From Albimonas pacifica (lineage in GTDB: Bacteria; Pseudomonadota; Alphaproteobacteria; Rhodobacterales; Rhodobacteraceae), in assembly GCF_900113695.1 (NCBI RefSeq), contig NZ_FOQH01000004.1, forward strand, positions 124,001-188,000: a DNA stretch of 64,000 bases. Reading direction: 5' to 3'. The translations under genes were made by a program, and so were the position numbers. Below the pieces are notes generated by a model that saw nothing but the letters and a program-made list of their open reading frames with translations, was not told the origin of the DNA and did not search any database. Within the stretch, counting starts at the first letter, position 1, and the number at the start of each line of letters is the position of its first letter. Shown here piece by piece: positions 7,739 through 17,986 of this stretch.

Positions 7739-8251
7739 ATGAGCAGCGAACGGGCGAACAGCTACGACTACGACGGCCTGATGGCCTGCGCACGGGGCGA
7801 ACTCTTCGGTCCCGGCAACGCGCAGCTTCCGGCCCCTCCGATGCTGATGATCTCGCGCATCACCTCGATCACCGAGGACGGCGGCGAGCATGGCAAGGGC
7901 CAGGTGGTCGCCGAATTCGACGTGAACCCCGACCTGTGGTTCTTCCAGTGCCATTTCCTCGGCGACCCGGTGATGCCGGGCTGCCTCGGTCTCGACGCCC
8001 TGTGGCAGCTGACCGGCTTCTGGCTGGGCTGGAAGGGCATGCTGGGGCGCGGCCGCGCGCTGGGCGTGGGCGAGGTCAAGCTGACCGCGATGGTCACGCC
8101 GCAGACGAAGCTGCTGCGCTTCGAGGTCAACATGAAGCGCGTGATCGACCGCCGCCTGAAGATGGGCATCGCCGACGGGGTGGTAACCGCCGACGGAGAG
8201 CCCACCTATGCGGTGAGCGACATGCGCGTGGGACTGTTTCAGGACAGCTGA
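7739..8251 (+). CDS. fabA: 3-hydroxydecanoyl-ACP dehydratase/isomerase FabA
   Basis: The 170-residue protein matches the usual FabA length of 171. The active-site block reads [19 protein letters not shown], with catalytic His72 and Asp86, followed by the [12 protein letters not shown] helix. FabA dehydrates 3-hydroxydecanoyl-ACP and isomerises the trans-2 product to cis-3-decenoyl-ACP, the branch point of anaerobic unsaturated fatty acid synthesis. The ATG at 7739 gives the expected N-terminus; upstream in-frame codons are shadow. It is the first gene of fabA-fabB-fabI and divergent from irr. Confidence 0.95.
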   Translation: MSSERANSYDYDGLMACARGELFGPGNAQLPAPPMLMISRITSITEDGGEHGKGQVVAEFDVNPDLWFFQCHFLGDPVMPGCLGLDALWQLTGFWLGWKGMLGRGRALGVGEVKLTAMVTPQTKLLRFEVNMKRVIDRRLKMGIADGVVTADGEPTYAVSDMRVGLFQDS

Positions 8252-8356
8252 GTCCGAACGCAGCCGGGACCTGAAGGGCCCGGACCGCGCGGCCGCGGGA
8301 GCCTCCCGCACCGCCGCGCCGCGCGCCAGGATCGAGGCACAGGGAGGCCGCTGAAT

Positions 8357-9580
8357 ATGCGCCGCGTCGTGATCACCGGACTGGGGATCGTCTCCTCCAT
8401 CGGCAACAGCGCCCAGGAGGTTCTGGCCAGCCTGCGCGAGGGCAAGTCCGGCATCGTGAAGGCCGACGACTACGTCGAGCACGGCTTCCGCAGCCAGGTG
8501 CACGGAGCCCCGCAGATCGACCTGACCGCGGCCGTCGACAAGCGCAACCTGCGCTTCATGGGCGACGGCGCGGCCTACAACTTCGTGGCCATGCAGCAGG
8601 CGATCGCCGACAGCGGGCTGGAGCCGTCCGACGTCTCCAACCCCCGCACCGGGCTGGTGATGGGCTCGGGCGGGCCGTCGACCAAGAACCTCTTCCAGGC
8701 GCACAACATCGTGGTCGAGAAGGGCTCGCCGAAGCGGATGGGGCCGTTCATGGTCACCCGCGGAATGAGCTCGACCAACTCGGCCTGCCTCGCGACGCCG
8801 TTCGGGATCAAGGGGATCAACTACTCGATCACCTCGGCCTGTTCGACCTCGGCGCATTGCATCGGCGCGGGGACCGAGCAGATCCAGTGGGGCAAGCAGG
8901 ACGTGGTCTTCGCCGGCGGCGGCGAGGAGCTGGACTGGACCCTGTCCTGCCTCTTCGACGCCATGGGCGCGATGAGCTCGAAGTACAACGACACGCCCGC
9001 CACGGCGTCCCGTCCCTTCGACGCCACCCGCGACGGGTTCGTGATCGCCGGCGGCGCCGGGGTGGTGGTGCTCGAGGAGCTGGAGCACGCCAAGGCCCGC
9101 GGCGCGAAGATCTACGCCGAGATCACCGGCTATGGCGCGACCTCCGACGGCTACGACATGGTCGCCCCCTCGGGCGAGGGCGGCGAGCGCTCGATGCGCC
9201 TCGCGCTCGAGACGCTGGGCGACCGCAAGGTGCAGTACGTCAACGCGCACGGCACCTCGACGCCCGCGGGCGACGTGGTGGAGATCAAGGCCATGCGCCG
9301 GGTCTTCGGCGACGACATGCCGATCACCAGCTCGACCAAGTCGCTGACCGGTCACTCGCTGGGGGCCACCGGCGTGCAGGAGGCGATCTATTCGCTCCTG
9401 ATGCTGCAGAACGACTTCATCGCCGCCTCGGCCAACATCACCCAGCTCGACCCCGAGCTGGACCCGGCCGAGATCGCGATGAAGCGCGTCGACAACGCGG
9501 GGCTCGACACGGTGCTGTCGAACTCCTTCGGCTTCGGGGGCACCAACGCGACGCTCGCCCTCAGCCGGTACCACGGCTGA
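8357..9580 (+). CDS. fabB: Beta-ketoacyl-ACP synthase I FabB
   Basis: A 407-residue condensing enzyme with the nucleophile Cys162 in [10 protein letters not shown], His298 in [12 protein letters not shown], Lys328 and His333 in [12 protein letters not shown]. The spacing is essentially that of E. coli FabB. FabB elongates the cis-3-decenoyl-ACP made by FabA, committing carbon to unsaturated fatty acids. The glycine-rich C-terminus [10 protein letters not shown] is intact. It lies 105 bp after fabA and 14 bp before fabI, so the three form one operon supplying unsaturated membrane lipid. Confidence 0.95.
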   Translation: MRRVVITGLGIVSSIGNSAQEVLASLREGKSGIVKADDYVEHGFRSQVHGAPQIDLTAAVDKRNLRFMGDGAAYNFVAMQQAIADSGLEPSDVSNPRTGLVMGSGGPSTKNLFQAHNIVVEKGSPKRMGPFMVTRGMSSTNSACLATPFGIKGINYSITSACSTSAHCIGAGTEQIQWGKQDVVFAGGGEELDWTLSCLFDAMGAMSSKYNDTPATASRPFDATRDGFVIAGGAGVVVLEELEHAKARGAKIYAEITGYGATSDGYDMVAPSGEGGERSMRLALETLGDRKVQYVNAHGTSTPAGDVVEIKAMRRVFGDDMPITSSTKSLTGHSLGATGVQEAIYSLLMLQNDFIAASANITQLDPELDPAEIAMKRVDNAGLDTVLSNSFGFGGTNATLALSRYHG

Positions 9581-9594
9581 GGCGGGGAAGAGCG

Positions 9595-10437
9595 ATGCCG
9601 GCATCCGAGACCACCGTAGGCCCGCGCGGCTCCCTCAGCAGCCTGATGGCGGGCAAGCGCGGCCTGGTGATGGGGGTGGCCAACGACCACTCCATCGCCT
9701 GGGGCGTGGCCAAGACCCTGCATGAACACGGCGCCGAGCTCGCCTTCACCTACCAGGGCGAGAACTTCGGCCGCCGGGTGAAGCCGCTGGCCGACAGCGT
9801 GGGGGCGGAGCTGCTGCTGCCCGCCGACGTGCAGGACGAGGCGAGCCTGGAAGCCGTGTGCGAGGCGCTGGACAAGTCCTGGGGCAAGGTGGACTTCCTG
9901 ATCCACGCCATCGCCTTCTCGGACAAGAACGAGCTTCAGGGCCGCTTCGCCGACACCACCCGGGCGAACTTCCTGAAGTCGCTGGACATCTCCTGCTATT
10001 CGCTGGTGGACATGAGCCGGCGGATCCTGCCGCTGATGTCGGACGGCGGCTCGATCGTGACCATGTCCTACCTGGGCGCGCAGCGGATCATGCCGAACTA
10101 CAACGTCATGGGCGTCGCCAAGGCGGCGCTCGAGGCCTCGGTGCGCTATCTCGCGAACGATCTGGGCCCCGAGGGCATCCGCGTGAACGCCCTGTCGCCG
10201 GGGCCGATGCGCACGCTGGCGGGTTCGGCCGTGGGCGGGGCGCGGCGGGTCTACAAGACCGTGGCCGACAACTCGCCGATGCGCGCCAACGCCACGCTGG
10301 AGCATATCGGCGGCACCGCCATGTGGCTCTGCTCGGACTACGGCGCCTCGACCACCGGCGAGGTGATCTTCGTCGACGGCGGCTACCATGCCATCGGGAT
10401 GCCCCACCTCGAGAACCTGCCGAAGGTCGAGGGCTGA
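9595..10437 (+). CDS. fabI: Enoyl-ACP reductase (NADH) FabI
   Basis: A 280-residue short-chain-dehydrogenase-type enoyl-ACP reductase that performs the last step of each elongation cycle. The NADH loop reads GVANDHSIAWG (27-37). The catalytic Tyr159, Tyr169 and Lys176 lie in SYLGAQRIMPNYNVMGVAK, the FabI-specific Tyr-X6-Lys spacing. The C-terminal VDGGYHAIGMP is also typical. It carries about 17 extra residues at the N-terminus relative to E. coli FabI. The ATG is preceded by GGGGAAGAG. A 9-bp hairpin follows the stop. Confidence 0.95.
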   Translation: MPASETTVGPRGSLSSLMAGKRGLVMGVANDHSIAWGVAKTLHEHGAELAFTYQGENFGRRVKPLADSVGAELLLPADVQDEASLEAVCEALDKSWGKVDFLIHAIAFSDKNELQGRFADTTRANFLKSLDISCYSLVDMSRRILPLMSDGGSIVTMSYLGAQRIMPNYNVMGVAKAALEASVRYLANDLGPEGIRVNALSPGPMRTLAGSAVGGARRVYKTVADNSPMRANATLEHIGGTAMWLCSDYGASTTGEVIFVDGGYHAIGMPHLENLPKVEG

Positions 10438-10460
10438 GACCCGCCCCCTTCGCGCGTCGC

Positions 10461-10480
10461 GGCCGCCCCCCGGGGCGGCC
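10461..10480. terminator. Hairpin terminator between convergent fabI and hrpB
   Basis: GGCCGCCCC and GGGGCGGCC form a 9-bp stem around a 2-nt loop (in practice a shorter stem with a larger loop), 23 bp past the fabI stop and followed by GTTCGCGTTC. It could serve both converging genes. Confidence 0.6.
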
Positions 10481-10531
10481 GTTCGCGTTCCGGGGCTTCG
10501 CGTTCCGGGACCCGGGCCGGGGATCCGGGGC

Positions 10532-13120
10532 TCAGGTCCCGCGGGGCTTCACCCTTGATGTCGCGTCCGCCTCCCACGGCTTCTCCGGCCAGGGGTGGCG
10601 CAGGTAGCGGCCCCTGAGGTCGCGGCGCACGTCCGCCCAGGCCCCGCGCCAGAAGCCCGGCAGGTCCCGGGTCGTCGCCGCCGGCCGGCGGGCGGGGGAC
10701 AGCAGGTCCATCAGCAGCGGCGCGCGCCCCGCGGCCGTGCCGATGCAGGGGTGGACGTCCAGGCCGAACACCTCCTGCACCCGCACCGCGACCGCCGGCG
10801 GCTCGCGCCCGTAGTCGATGGGGCAGCGCGTGCCCGTGGGCGCCGTCCAGGCCGCCGGGGCGGCGGCGTCGAGCGCCTGCCGCGCCGGCCAGTCCAGCCG
10901 CGCCTCCAGCGCCGAGACGAGGTCGAGGCCGCCGAGGTCCTCGGCCCTGCGCATCGCCCCCAGAAGCGGCGTCAGCCAGTCGTCCAGCGTCTCCATCAGC
11001 GCCGCGTCGGAGCTGTCGGGCAGGTCCGCGCCATGCGCCCGGGCGAAGGCCACGCGGGACTGGAAGCGACGGGCCGCATCGCTCCACGGCAGCGCGTCGA
11101 GGCCGAGGTCGCGCACCCCCTCGGCCATCGCCGCCGCCCGCGCCTCGGGCGGCGCCTCGCGCCAGGGCCGGTCGGCGAGGACCAGCGCCCCCAGCATCCG
11201 CCGGCGCCGCGCCAGCACCGCGCGGTCGCGCGGGGACCACTCGCAGAGCTCCACCTCGCGGATCCGCGCCGGGAACAGGGCTTCGAGGTCCGAGAGGACC
11301 AGCGGCGCGGCGCGCCGGATCTTCGCCTCGCGCAGGTCGCCGTCGGTGTCGGCGACGGCGAGGAAGCCGGGCGCGCCCAGCCCCGCGTCGGGCGGCAGGA
11401 CCGCCCCCTTGCCCCCGGCCATCAGGTAGCGCGGCGCCTCGCCGGGCTTGCGCTCGGGGCGCTTGATGGCGACGCGGTCGGGATAGGCGCGGGCGGCGAG
11501 GCGCGCCACGGCCGCGGCATCGGGCGGCGCGCCCCGCCCGGTGCGCGGCGCCGCGACGCCCAGGCTGCGGGCGGCGGCGCGGGCCAGCCGCTCGGCCGCC
11601 TCGCGCAGGGACTGGACCCGGCCGCGGTCGGCCTCGATCCCCCGCTCGCGCGACAGGCGGCCGGGGTCGCGCAGGGCCTCGATGCGCAAGGCGAGGTCGG
11701 CGGGGGCCGAGACCGGCAGCGGGTCCCGCTCCTCCAGCGCCGCCGCCAGTTCCGCGGCCAGCGCCAGGTCGTCGGCCGTCAGAACCATGTGGGCCAGCCG
11801 CGGATGCGCCGGCAGCGCCGCCATGCGCCGGCCGTGGGCGGTGGGAAGCCCTGCGTCGTCCAGCGCCTCCAGCCCCTGCAGCAGGGCGCGCGCCTCGGCC
11901 ATCGCGGGCGCGGGGGGCGGGTCGAGGAACGGCAGGTCCTCGGGCGCCGCGCCCCAGACCGCCAGCTCCAGGGCGAGCGCGGCGAGGTCCGCCTCCAGGA
12001 TCTCGGGCGGGGGGTGGGCGGGCAGCGCGCCCTCGTCGCCGCGGGTCCAGAGGCGATAGCAGACGCCCGGCTCCAGCCGCCCGGCACGGCCGCGGCGCTG
12101 CTCGGCCTCGGCGCGGGTCACGGGGGTCGTGACCAGCCGCGACATGCCGGAGGCCGGGTCGAAGCGGGCGCGCCGCGCGAGGCCCGCGTCCACCACCACC
12201 CGCACCCCCTCGACGGTCAGCGAGGTCTCGGCGATGGCGGTGGCCAGCACCAGCTTGCGACGCCCCCTGGCCGAGGGCGCCAGCGCCGCCCGCTGCGCCG
12301 CCAGCGGCATCGAACCGTGGATCTTGCGGACATCCACGTCTCCCGGAAGGCGGCCGGAGAGACGGGCGGCGGTGCGCTCGATCTCCCCCACGCCGGGCAG
12401 GAAAGCGAGCGCCGAGCCGGGCTCCTGCGCCATCGCCTCGGCGATCAGGTCGGCCATGGCGTCCTCGACCCGCGGGCCGCGACGGCCGGCGGGGGCCCGC
12501 CAGGGTTTTTCCAGCCAGCGGGTCTCGACCGGGAACGCCCGGCCTTCCGAGGCGATCACGGGGGCCTGCATCAGCTCCGACAGCCGCCCCGTCTCCAGCG
12601 TGGCGGACATCGCCAGGATGCGCAGGTCGGGACGCAGGGCCGCCTGCGCCTCCAGCGTCAGGGCGAGGCCGAGGTCGGCGGTCAGGGCGCGCTCGTGGAT
12701 CTCGTCGAAGATCACCGCGGCGACGCCGGGCAGCTCGGGGTCGGCCTGCAGCATCCGGGTCAGGACGCCCTCGGTCACCACCTCGATGCGGGCGCCGGGG
12801 CGGGACTCGCCGCGGATGCGGTAGCCGACGGCGCCGCCGGGGCTCTCGCCCAGCAGCTCGGCCATGCGCTCGGCCGCGGCGCGGGCGGCGACGCGGCGGG
12901 GCTCCAGCACCACGATGCGGCCGGCGGCCGCCCAGGGCTCGGCGGCGAGCGCCAGCGGCACGAGCGTGGTCTTGCCCGCGCCGGGAGGGGCCTGGAGAAC
13001 CGCCCGCGCCCCGGTCTCCCCGGCCTCGCGCAGGGCCTCGCGCAGGGCGGGCAGCGCGGCCTCCGCCGGCAGGCCCTGGGAGGGCACGCCGGGGGCGATG
13101 TCGGGGCGGGCGTCGGACAT
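10532..13120 (-). CDS. hrpB: ATP-dependent RNA helicase HrpB
   Basis: An 862-residue DEAH-type helicase. Walker A is APPGAGKT at 44-51, the DEAH box is DEIH at 139-142 and motif III SAT is at 172-174. The RecA2 motifs include ETSLTVEGVRVVVDAGL and QRRGRAGRLEPGVCYRLW. The HA2/ratchet region and the C-terminal HrpB-specific domain (PIDYG, VQEVFGLDVHPCIG, WADVRRDLRGRYLRHPWPE) are complete. HrpB proteins are widespread, but their RNA substrate is not established. The ATG at 13120 was chosen because everything upstream is Pro/Gly-rich shadow and the family begins just before the ATPase. It is monocistronic and convergent with fabI. Confidence 0.92.
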   Translation of the reverse strand: MSDARPDIAPGVPSQGLPAEAALPALREALREAGETGARAVLQAPPGAGKTTLVPLALAAEPWAAAGRIVVLEPRRVAARAAAERMAELLGESPGGAVGYRIRGESRPGARIEVVTEGVLTRMLQADPELPGVAAVIFDEIHERALTADLGLALTLEAQAALRPDLRILAMSATLETGRLSELMQAPVIASEGRAFPVETRWLEKPWRAPAGRRGPRVEDAMADLIAEAMAQEPGSALAFLPGVGEIERTAARLSGRLPGDVDVRKIHGSMPLAAQRAALAPSARGRRKLVLATAIAETSLTVEGVRVVVDAGLARRARFDPASGMSRLVTTPVTRAEAEQRRGRAGRLEPGVCYRLWTRGDEGALPAHPPPEILEADLAALALELAVWGAAPEDLPFLDPPPAPAMAEARALLQGLEALDDAGLPTAHGRRMAALPAHPRLAHMVLTADDLALAAELAAALEERDPLPVSAPADLALRIEALRDPGRLSRERGIEADRGRVQSLREAAERLARAAARSLGVAAPRTGRGAPPDAAAVARLAARAYPDRVAIKRPERKPGEAPRYLMAGGKGAVLPPDAGLGAPGFLAVADTDGDLREAKIRRAAPLVLSDLEALFPARIREVELCEWSPRDRAVLARRRRMLGALVLADRPWREAPPEARAAAMAEGVRDLGLDALPWSDAARRFQSRVAFARAHGADLPDSSDAALMETLDDWLTPLLGAMRRAEDLGGLDLVSALEARLDWPARQALDAAAPAAWTAPTGTRCPIDYGREPPAVAVRVQEVFGLDVHPCIGTAAGRAPLLMDLLSPARRPAATTRDLPGFWRGAWADVRRDLRGRYLRHPWPEKPWEADATSRVKPRGT

Positions 13121-13522
13121 GGGCGGAGCGGGCTTCCCGGACGGCGGAGCGGAGGGCGGAGCGGACCGCCCCTGCCTAGCCCCGACGCCCGCGGCTGTCA
13201 CGGGCCCGCCGCGCAGCCCGGGCGCCGGCGGCCAGCCGGCGCCGGACGACGGCGCCCATGGCAAGTCGAGGGAGGATGTCCGGACGGCTCGGCCGGCGCC
13301 CCCGGCCCGCCTCGGGCGCCGCGCGGCGGGGCCCTGCACGCAGGGCCCGCGGACTGCGCCCCCGGCCGGCCGCCGGGGCCGTCCTCGCCCGCCGGGCGAC
13401 GCCCGGACCCGGGCGCCCCGCCGGGCCCCGCCCGCGAACCCGCCGGGCGGCGGCGGGCGACCGCGCGGCGCGGGCGCCCGCCTCAGCGGCCCCGCTCAGC
13501 CGGGCCCGCCTGGTTGCCCCGC
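13121..13522. other. Gene-free GC-rich spacer upstream of hrpB
   Basis: About 400 bp between the DUF3108 gene and hrpB, both on the minus strand. It is made of Arg/Pro/Ala-encoding runs in every frame, with no domain and no ribosome binding site. I see nothing specific in it beyond the presumed hrpB promoter. Confidence 0.45.
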
Positions 13523-14407
13523 CTAGTTGGCGACCACGCGCGTCGCCACCGCCAGGCCGTAGCCGGTGCGGGCCTCGAGCCGCATCACCCGCGCGAGCCC
13601 GTCGGGAGAGGCCGCGAAGTCCACCGCCACCGGCACCGGCTCCTTGTCGAGGTCGCGCGGACGGAAGCCCGCCACCCGCATCCAGCGGCCCTCGCAGCGC
13701 CAGCCGTTCTCCCGCGCGCTGGGCGCGTCGAGCTCGATGCGCGAGCGGCGGCGGCCGTCGAAGACCTCCACCGCGCCGTTGCACAGGGCGTCGGGGGGCG
13801 TGGGGGTCAGGAACAGGGCGGCGGCGCCGATCGGGTCGGTGACCCCCTCCTGCGCGGTCGGGTCGATCTCCCAGTCGCGGGGCTTCCACTCGGGCGTCGC
13901 CTGCACCGCCTGGGGGCGGCCGGGGGGCGAGTAGGTCACCGTCACGTTCTGCCGGTCGCCGCCGAAGCGGGTGGCGAGCTCGAAGCGCGTCGGGCGGGGC
14001 AGCGCGGGATCGTTCAGCCCCTCGCCCTGCGCCGCGAGGCGCGCGCCGAACAGGGTGTCGATGGTTCTGGAGGGCTGCGCCCGGGCCTGGGCCGAATAGC
14101 GCTCGTCGTCCACCGACAGGGCGAAGTCGAGCGAGCCGATCGGCAGCCCGCCGAACCAGACCTCGAAGCGGCCGGCGTCGGCCACGGTCTCGGCCACCGC
14201 CGCGACCGCGGGCGAGGCCTGGCCGTAGCGCTCGGCGAGCGGCATCCCCAGCGCGGCCAGCACCGAGAGGCACAGCGCCGTCACCGCCATGCCGCCGGCG
14301 CGGGAGCGGATCGGCAGACGCCGGGCGCGGGGCCGAAGGGCGGCCCCGTCCGCCGGGAAGGGGGCGGGGGCGGGGGCGGCGTCAGGGGGCGCGGGTTCGC
14401 GCGTCAT
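13523..14407 (-). CDS. Membrane-anchored DUF3108 protein
   Basis: A 294-residue protein with a Pro/Ala-rich cytoplasmic leader, one membrane segment (MAVTALCLSVLAALGMPLA, about 40-58) and a periplasmic DUF3108 domain. Recognisable domain features are the start FEVWFGGLPIGSLDFAL, the DTLFGARLAAQGEG segment and the central TDPIGAALFL-like turn followed by CNGAVEVFDGRRRSRIEL. DUF3108 is a beta-rich exported domain of unknown role. A GAGGAGA lies between two in-frame ATGs and correctly precedes the second one (14407), so I use that start. Two cysteines in the domain may pair. Confidence 0.8.
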   Translation of the reverse strand: MTREPAPPDAAPAPAPFPADGAALRPRARRLPIRSRAGGMAVTALCLSVLAALGMPLAERYGQASPAVAAVAETVADAGRFEVWFGGLPIGSLDFALSVDDERYSAQARAQPSRTIDTLFGARLAAQGEGLNDPALPRPTRFELATRFGGDRQNVTVTYSPPGRPQAVQATPEWKPRDWEIDPTAQEGVTDPIGAAALFLTPTPPDALCNGAVEVFDGRRRSRIELDAPSARENGWRCEGRWMRVAGFRPRDLDKEPVPVAVDFAASPDGLARVMRLEARTGYGLAVATRVVAN

Positions 14408-14628
14408 GTCTCGTCTCCTCGTCATCCCTTTGGTCCGGGCCTCTCTCGGCGCCGGTCGTCTCCGCCCGGCTGCGCGCTCTGCGGCGCGGCTGGCGTGGGC
14501 GGGCGGCCTGCGGGGTCCCGGCCTTGGCCGGAGGGCTTCCGACGCTCCCCATCCATGCGCTAGACACGGGCGGAAGCTAGGCGCGCCGGCGCCGATTTCG
14601 TCACAATGACGCGAGGAGCCTCCGCCGC

Positions 14629-15705
14629 GTGACTTCCACCGACCCCGCCCCCCTGCCCTCGGAACCGCCCACCGACCCGCTGGACGAGGCGAAGCCGGAC
14701 CCCAAGGCCGAAGCGACCGCCGAGGCGCTGGCCGAGAAGCTCGCCGCCGGCGACCGCCGGGCGCTGGCCCGCGGGGTGACGCTGATCGAATCGACCCGCC
14801 CCGACCACCGCCGCGCCGCCGCGGCCCTGGTGCGCCGCCTGCACGCCCTGCCCCGCAGGACCCTGCGGCTGGGCCTGTCGGGCACGCCGGGGGTCGGCAA
14901 GTCGACCTTCATCGAGGCCTTCGGCCTGCAGCTCGCCGAGCAGGGGCACAAGCTCGCGGTGCTGGCCGTCGACCCGTCCTCGGCGCGCACCGGCGGCTCG
15001 ATCCTGGGCGACAAGACCCGGATGGAGCGGCTCTCGCGCCATCCCAACGCCTTCATCCGCCCCTCGCCCTCGGGCGCGGCGCTCGGGGGCGTCGCGCGCC
15101 GCACGCGCGAGGCGATCCTGCTGTGCGAGGCGGCGGGCTTCGACCTGGTGATGGTCGAGACGGTGGGCGTCGGCCAGTCGGAGACGATGGTCGCCGAGAT
15201 GACCGACATCTTCCTGCTGCTGATGGCGCCCGCCGGCGGCGACGAGCTGCAGGGGGTCAAGCGCGGGATCATGGAGATCTGCGACATGATCCTGGTGAAC
15301 AAGGCCGACGGCGACCTGAAGGCCACGGCCGAGCGCACGCGGGCCGACTACGCCTCGGCCCTGCGCCTGCTGCGCGGGCGGCCGCAGGATCCGAACGGCT
15401 TCCCCAAGGCCGCCGCCGTCTCGGCGGTCAGCCACGCGGGGCTGGAGGCCGCCTGGACCGAGATCGCCGCGCTGGCCGAGTGGCGGCGCGAGACCGGCGT
15501 GCTGGAGGCCCGGCGCCGCGAACAGGCCGTCGCCTGGTTCCGCGCCGAGGTCGAGGAGGCGCTGCTGCGCCGCTTCCGCCGCCACCCCGCCGTCTCCGAG
15601 CTCTGGCCCCGGCTGGAGAAGACGGTGGCCAGCGGCGACACCCCCCCCCAGCTCGCCGCCGCGAAGGCGCTTGCGGCCTTCGGGCTGGGCGAGGAGGAGC
15701 GTTAG
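14629..15705 (+). CDS. meaB: Methylmalonyl-CoA mutase-associated GTPase MeaB
   Basis: The 358-residue G3E-type GTPase has P-loop GTPGVGKS at 85-92, switch region VETVGVGQ at 175-182 and base-recognition NKAD at 224-227. The [18 protein letters not shown] block is diagnostic for the MeaB/ArgK family. MeaB gates adenosylcobalamin loading and protects methylmalonyl-CoA mutase or ethylmalonyl-CoA mutase in propionyl-CoA and ethylmalonyl-CoA metabolism. The start is a GTG with GAGGAG about 10 nt upstream. No mutase gene is adjacent, so the partner is encoded elsewhere. It is divergent from the DUF3108 gene and converges with the serralysin gene. Confidence 0.92.
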   Translation: MTSTDPAPLPSEPPTDPLDEAKPDPKAEATAEALAEKLAAGDRRALARGVTLIESTRPDHRRAAAALVRRLHALPRRTLRLGLSGTPGVGKSTFIEAFGLQLAEQGHKLAVLAVDPSSARTGGSILGDKTRMERLSRHPNAFIRPSPSGAALGGVARRTREAILLCEAAGFDLVMVETVGVGQSETMVAEMTDIFLLLMAPAGGDELQGVKRGIMEICDMILVNKADGDLKATAERTRADYASALRLLRGRPQDPNGFPKAAAVSAVSHAGLEAAWTEIAALAEWRRETGVLEARRREQAVAWFRAEVEEALLRRFRRHPAVSELWPRLEKTVASGDTPPQLAAAKALAAFGLGEEER

Positions 15706-15771
15706 GCGGGCTTTGCCGGCGGCGGGGCTTTGCCGGCGACGGGGCGGGCGGGGCGGCGCCCTCCCCGGTCG

Positions 15772-17376
15772 TCAGGCGAAGAGGAAGTCGTCGGGCGTCG
15801 GCGTGCCCTCGTCGACGTAGAGCACCAGGATCGCGCCGTCGTCGAATCGCACCCGCCATCGGTCGTCGCCGAGGTCGATCAGCGCCATCTGCCCGGCGGC
15901 GTAGCCCGCGCCGGAGACGTCGATCACGTCCAGCCCGGGCTCGAAATCGACGATCCGGTCGGCCTCGGGCGCGGCGGCGAAGACGAAGCGGTCGGCGCCG
16001 TCCTCGCCGCCCATCCGGTCCTTGCCCGCGCCGCCGTCGATCACGTCGGCGCCGGCGCCGCCCCAGATCAGGTCCTCGCCCTCGCCGCCGAAGAGCGAAT
16101 CGCCTCCCGCGTCGCCGATCAGCACGTCGTCGCCGCCCCCGCCGACGAGCCGGTCGTCGCCCGCCTCGCCCCACAGCCGGTCCCGGCCGCCGCCGCCGCG
16201 CAGGTCGTCGTCGCCGGCGTCGCCCGCGATGCGGTCGTCGCCGCCGCGGCCCTGCACCAGGTCGCGCCCCTCGCCCGCCTGCACCGAGTCGCCGCCCCCG
16301 CCGCCGTCCAGCCGGTCGCCCCCGCGCCCGCCGTAGAGCGTGTCGGCCCCGCTTCCGCCCAGCAGCACGTCGCGTCCCGAATCGCCGTCCATCGCGTCGG
16401 CCCCCGCGCCGCCCTTCAGGCGGTTGTCGGCGGCGTTGCCGATGATCGTGTCGCGCCCTCGCCCGCCGGAGGCGTTCTCGATCTCCACGCCGGCTGCGAT
16501 GGTGAAGCCGCCGGGGCTCTTGCGGGCCGAGGAGACGAAGCCGCCCGCGGTCTCCCCCCGCTCGGCCGCCGGGCGCAGGTCGATGATCGCGCCGAGCTCG
16601 CCGCGGTGGCGGATCTCGTCCACCCCGCCCGCGTCCCAGATGGCGCTGAAATAGGTCCCCCGCCGGTCGCCGGTGGGCAGCACGTAGACGTCGTCCCCGG
16701 TCGCGTGGCGGTCGTTCGCCCCGTATTTCGCCTGCAGCACGGTGATGTCGAGCGCCGCCGGCCCCGCCTGCGTGCCCCAGAACGGGGTCGAGCCGACGCC
16801 CCCGTCCCCGCCGGGGCCGCCGCGGTTGTAGCTCATCACCGTGAACACGGTCTTGTTCAGCCCGGCCCGGCCGTAGTCGTCGAAGGGCGCGCGCACGCCC
16901 CGCATCAGCTCCGAGCGGCCGCCGCGGTCGTGGGGATGGGCCAGCCCGAGGCCATGGGCGAATTCGTGCACCAGCGTCTCGAAGGCGAGGCCGCCGGCCT
17001 CCAGCCCGCTGCGCGCGCCCTTCTCCGGGTTCCAGCCGACCCCGCGGGAGTTGAACACCCCCACGCCGGCGTTGTGCTCGCGCGGGGGGAAGAAGAAGCC
17101 CAGGTCGTTGCGGGCGCCGAAGTCGTCGATCACCAGCTTGAAGTCGGCGCGGCCGGGGCGCGAGACCTCGCGGAAGGTCAGGCCGCTGACCGCCTCGAAG
17201 GTCTCCAGCGCCGCCATGGCGCGGGCGGTCTCGTAGGCCGACCACCCCTCCGAGGTGCGCCGGGCGAAGGTCTCGCCCGCGCCGGCGAAATAGACCGTCA
17301 CGTCGTTGGTGCGCACCCGCGTGCCCCAGTCTATCGAATCGAGGGCGTCGTCGTGAAAGCGTCCGAGCTTCGGCAT
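15772..17376 (-). CDS. Serralysin-like M10 zinc metalloprotease with RTX repeats
   Basis: A 534-residue secreted protease. The metzincin site [11 protein letters not shown] covers residues 137-147 and the Met-turn VMSYN has Met181. From about 305 to 465 the protein is a run of GGxGxDxLx calcium-binding nonapeptides that fold as an RTX beta-roll. The C-terminus [17 protein letters not shown] resembles the uncleaved signal used by type I secretion. There is no N-terminal signal peptide, which also fits type I export. No ABC exporter or membrane-fusion gene is beside it, so the exporter is encoded elsewhere. Calcium in the outside medium would fold the repeats after export. Its substrate is unknown. 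Confidence 0.9.
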   Translation of the reverse strand: MPKLGRFHDDALDSIDWGTRVRTNDVTVYFAGAGETFARRTSEGWSAYETARAMAALETFEAVSGLTFREVSRPGRADFKLVIDDFGARNDLGFFFPPREHNAGVGVFNSRGVGWNPEKGARSGLEAGGLAFETLVHEFAHGLGLAHPHDRGGRSELMRGVRAPFDDYGRAGLNKTVFTVMSYNRGGPGGDGGVGSTPFWGTQAGPAALDITVLQAKYGANDRHATGDDVYVLPTGDRRGTYFSAIWDAGGVDEIRHRGELGAIIDLRPAAERGETAGGFVSSARKSPGGFTIAAGVEIENASGGRGRDTIIGNAADNRLKGGAGADAMDGDSGRDVLLGGSGADTLYGGRGGDRLDGGGGGDSVQAGEGRDLVQGRGGDDRIAGDAGDDDLRGGGGRDRLWGEAGDDRLVGGGGDDVLIGDAGGDSLFGGEGEDLIWGGAGADVIDGGAGKDRMGGEDGADRFVFAAAPEADRIVDFEPGLDVIDVSGAGYAAGQMALIDLGDDRWRVRFDDGAILVLYVDEGTPTPDDFLFA

Positions 17377-17564
17377 GCGCGCGTCCGGGCCTGGCGTGGT
17401 GTCCGGGGAAGCGCCGCGGACGGGGAACCGTCCCCCCGCTTGGCCGGAAAGACCTTTGCGAACAAGAGCCGCAGGCGGGTCGATGAACGGTTTCGGGGGG
17501 GCGTGGTGCAGGCGTCACGCCCGCGGCGAGGGCGGCGGAGGGCGGCGCATCCGCCCGGCGCCGG

Positions 17565-17593
17565 TTGACGCCCCGCCCGCGACCCGATATGGA
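17565..17593 (+). promoter_or_regulatory. Sigma-70-type promoter of rpmB
   Basis: TTGACG (17565-17570), a 17-bp spacer and TATGGA (17588-17593) form a good housekeeping promoter about 75 bp before the rpmB start. It lies in the 292-bp space that separates rpmB from the divergent serralysin gene. Confidence 0.65.
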
Positions 17594-17668
17594 CCGCTCC
17601 TCGAATTCGGGCGCCGCGCGGAACAGGTCCGCGCGCCCTGCGTGCACTTGAAACAAGGACGGAAACCG

Positions 17669-17956
17669 ATGTCCCGTCGCTGCGAGCTGTCCGGCAAGGG
17701 CGTGCTGACCGGCCACAACGTGAGCCACTCCAACATCAAGACCAACCGGCGCTTCCTGCCGAACCTGAACCAGGTGACCCTGCAGAGCGAGACGCTCGGC
17801 CGGTCCTTCAAGTTCCGGATCTCGGCTTCGGCGATGCGCACGGTCGATCACCGCGGCGGGCTCGACGCCTACCTGGCCAAGGCCCGCGACACCGAGCTGT
17901 CGCCCAAGGCCCTGAAGGTCAAGCGCGACATCGAGAAGGCGCAGACCGCCGCCTGA
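17669..17956 (+). CDS. rpmB: 50S ribosomal protein L28
   Basis: A 95-residue basic protein with the L28 signatures [20 protein letters not shown] and [14 protein letters not shown]. Length and sequence are typical of alphaproteobacterial L28, a component of the large ribosomal subunit. The ATG follows AAGGACGG. It is monocistronic with its own promoter and a hairpin downstream. Only one of the usual zinc-ribbon cysteines is present, as in the zinc-free L28 forms. Confidence 0.96.
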   Translation: MSRRCELSGKGVLTGHNVSHSNIKTNRRFLPNLNQVTLQSETLGRSFKFRISASAMRTVDHRGGLDAYLAKARDTELSPKALKVKRDIEKAQTAA

Positions 17957-17965
17957 TCCGGCCCC

Positions 17966-17986
17966 CGCCCGGCCGAAGGCCGGGCG
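17966..17986 (+). terminator. rpmB terminator hairpin
   Basis: CGCCCGGCC and GGCCGGGCG pair around a GAA loop, starting 10 bp after the rpmB stop. There is no T-tract. Confidence 0.6.

Noticed and set aside
15990-16470. Regularly repeated DNA resembling a CRISPR or satellite array
   Set aside because: The periodicity is that of codons for GGxGxDxLx RTX repeats in the serralysin; units are not identical and have no unique spacers.
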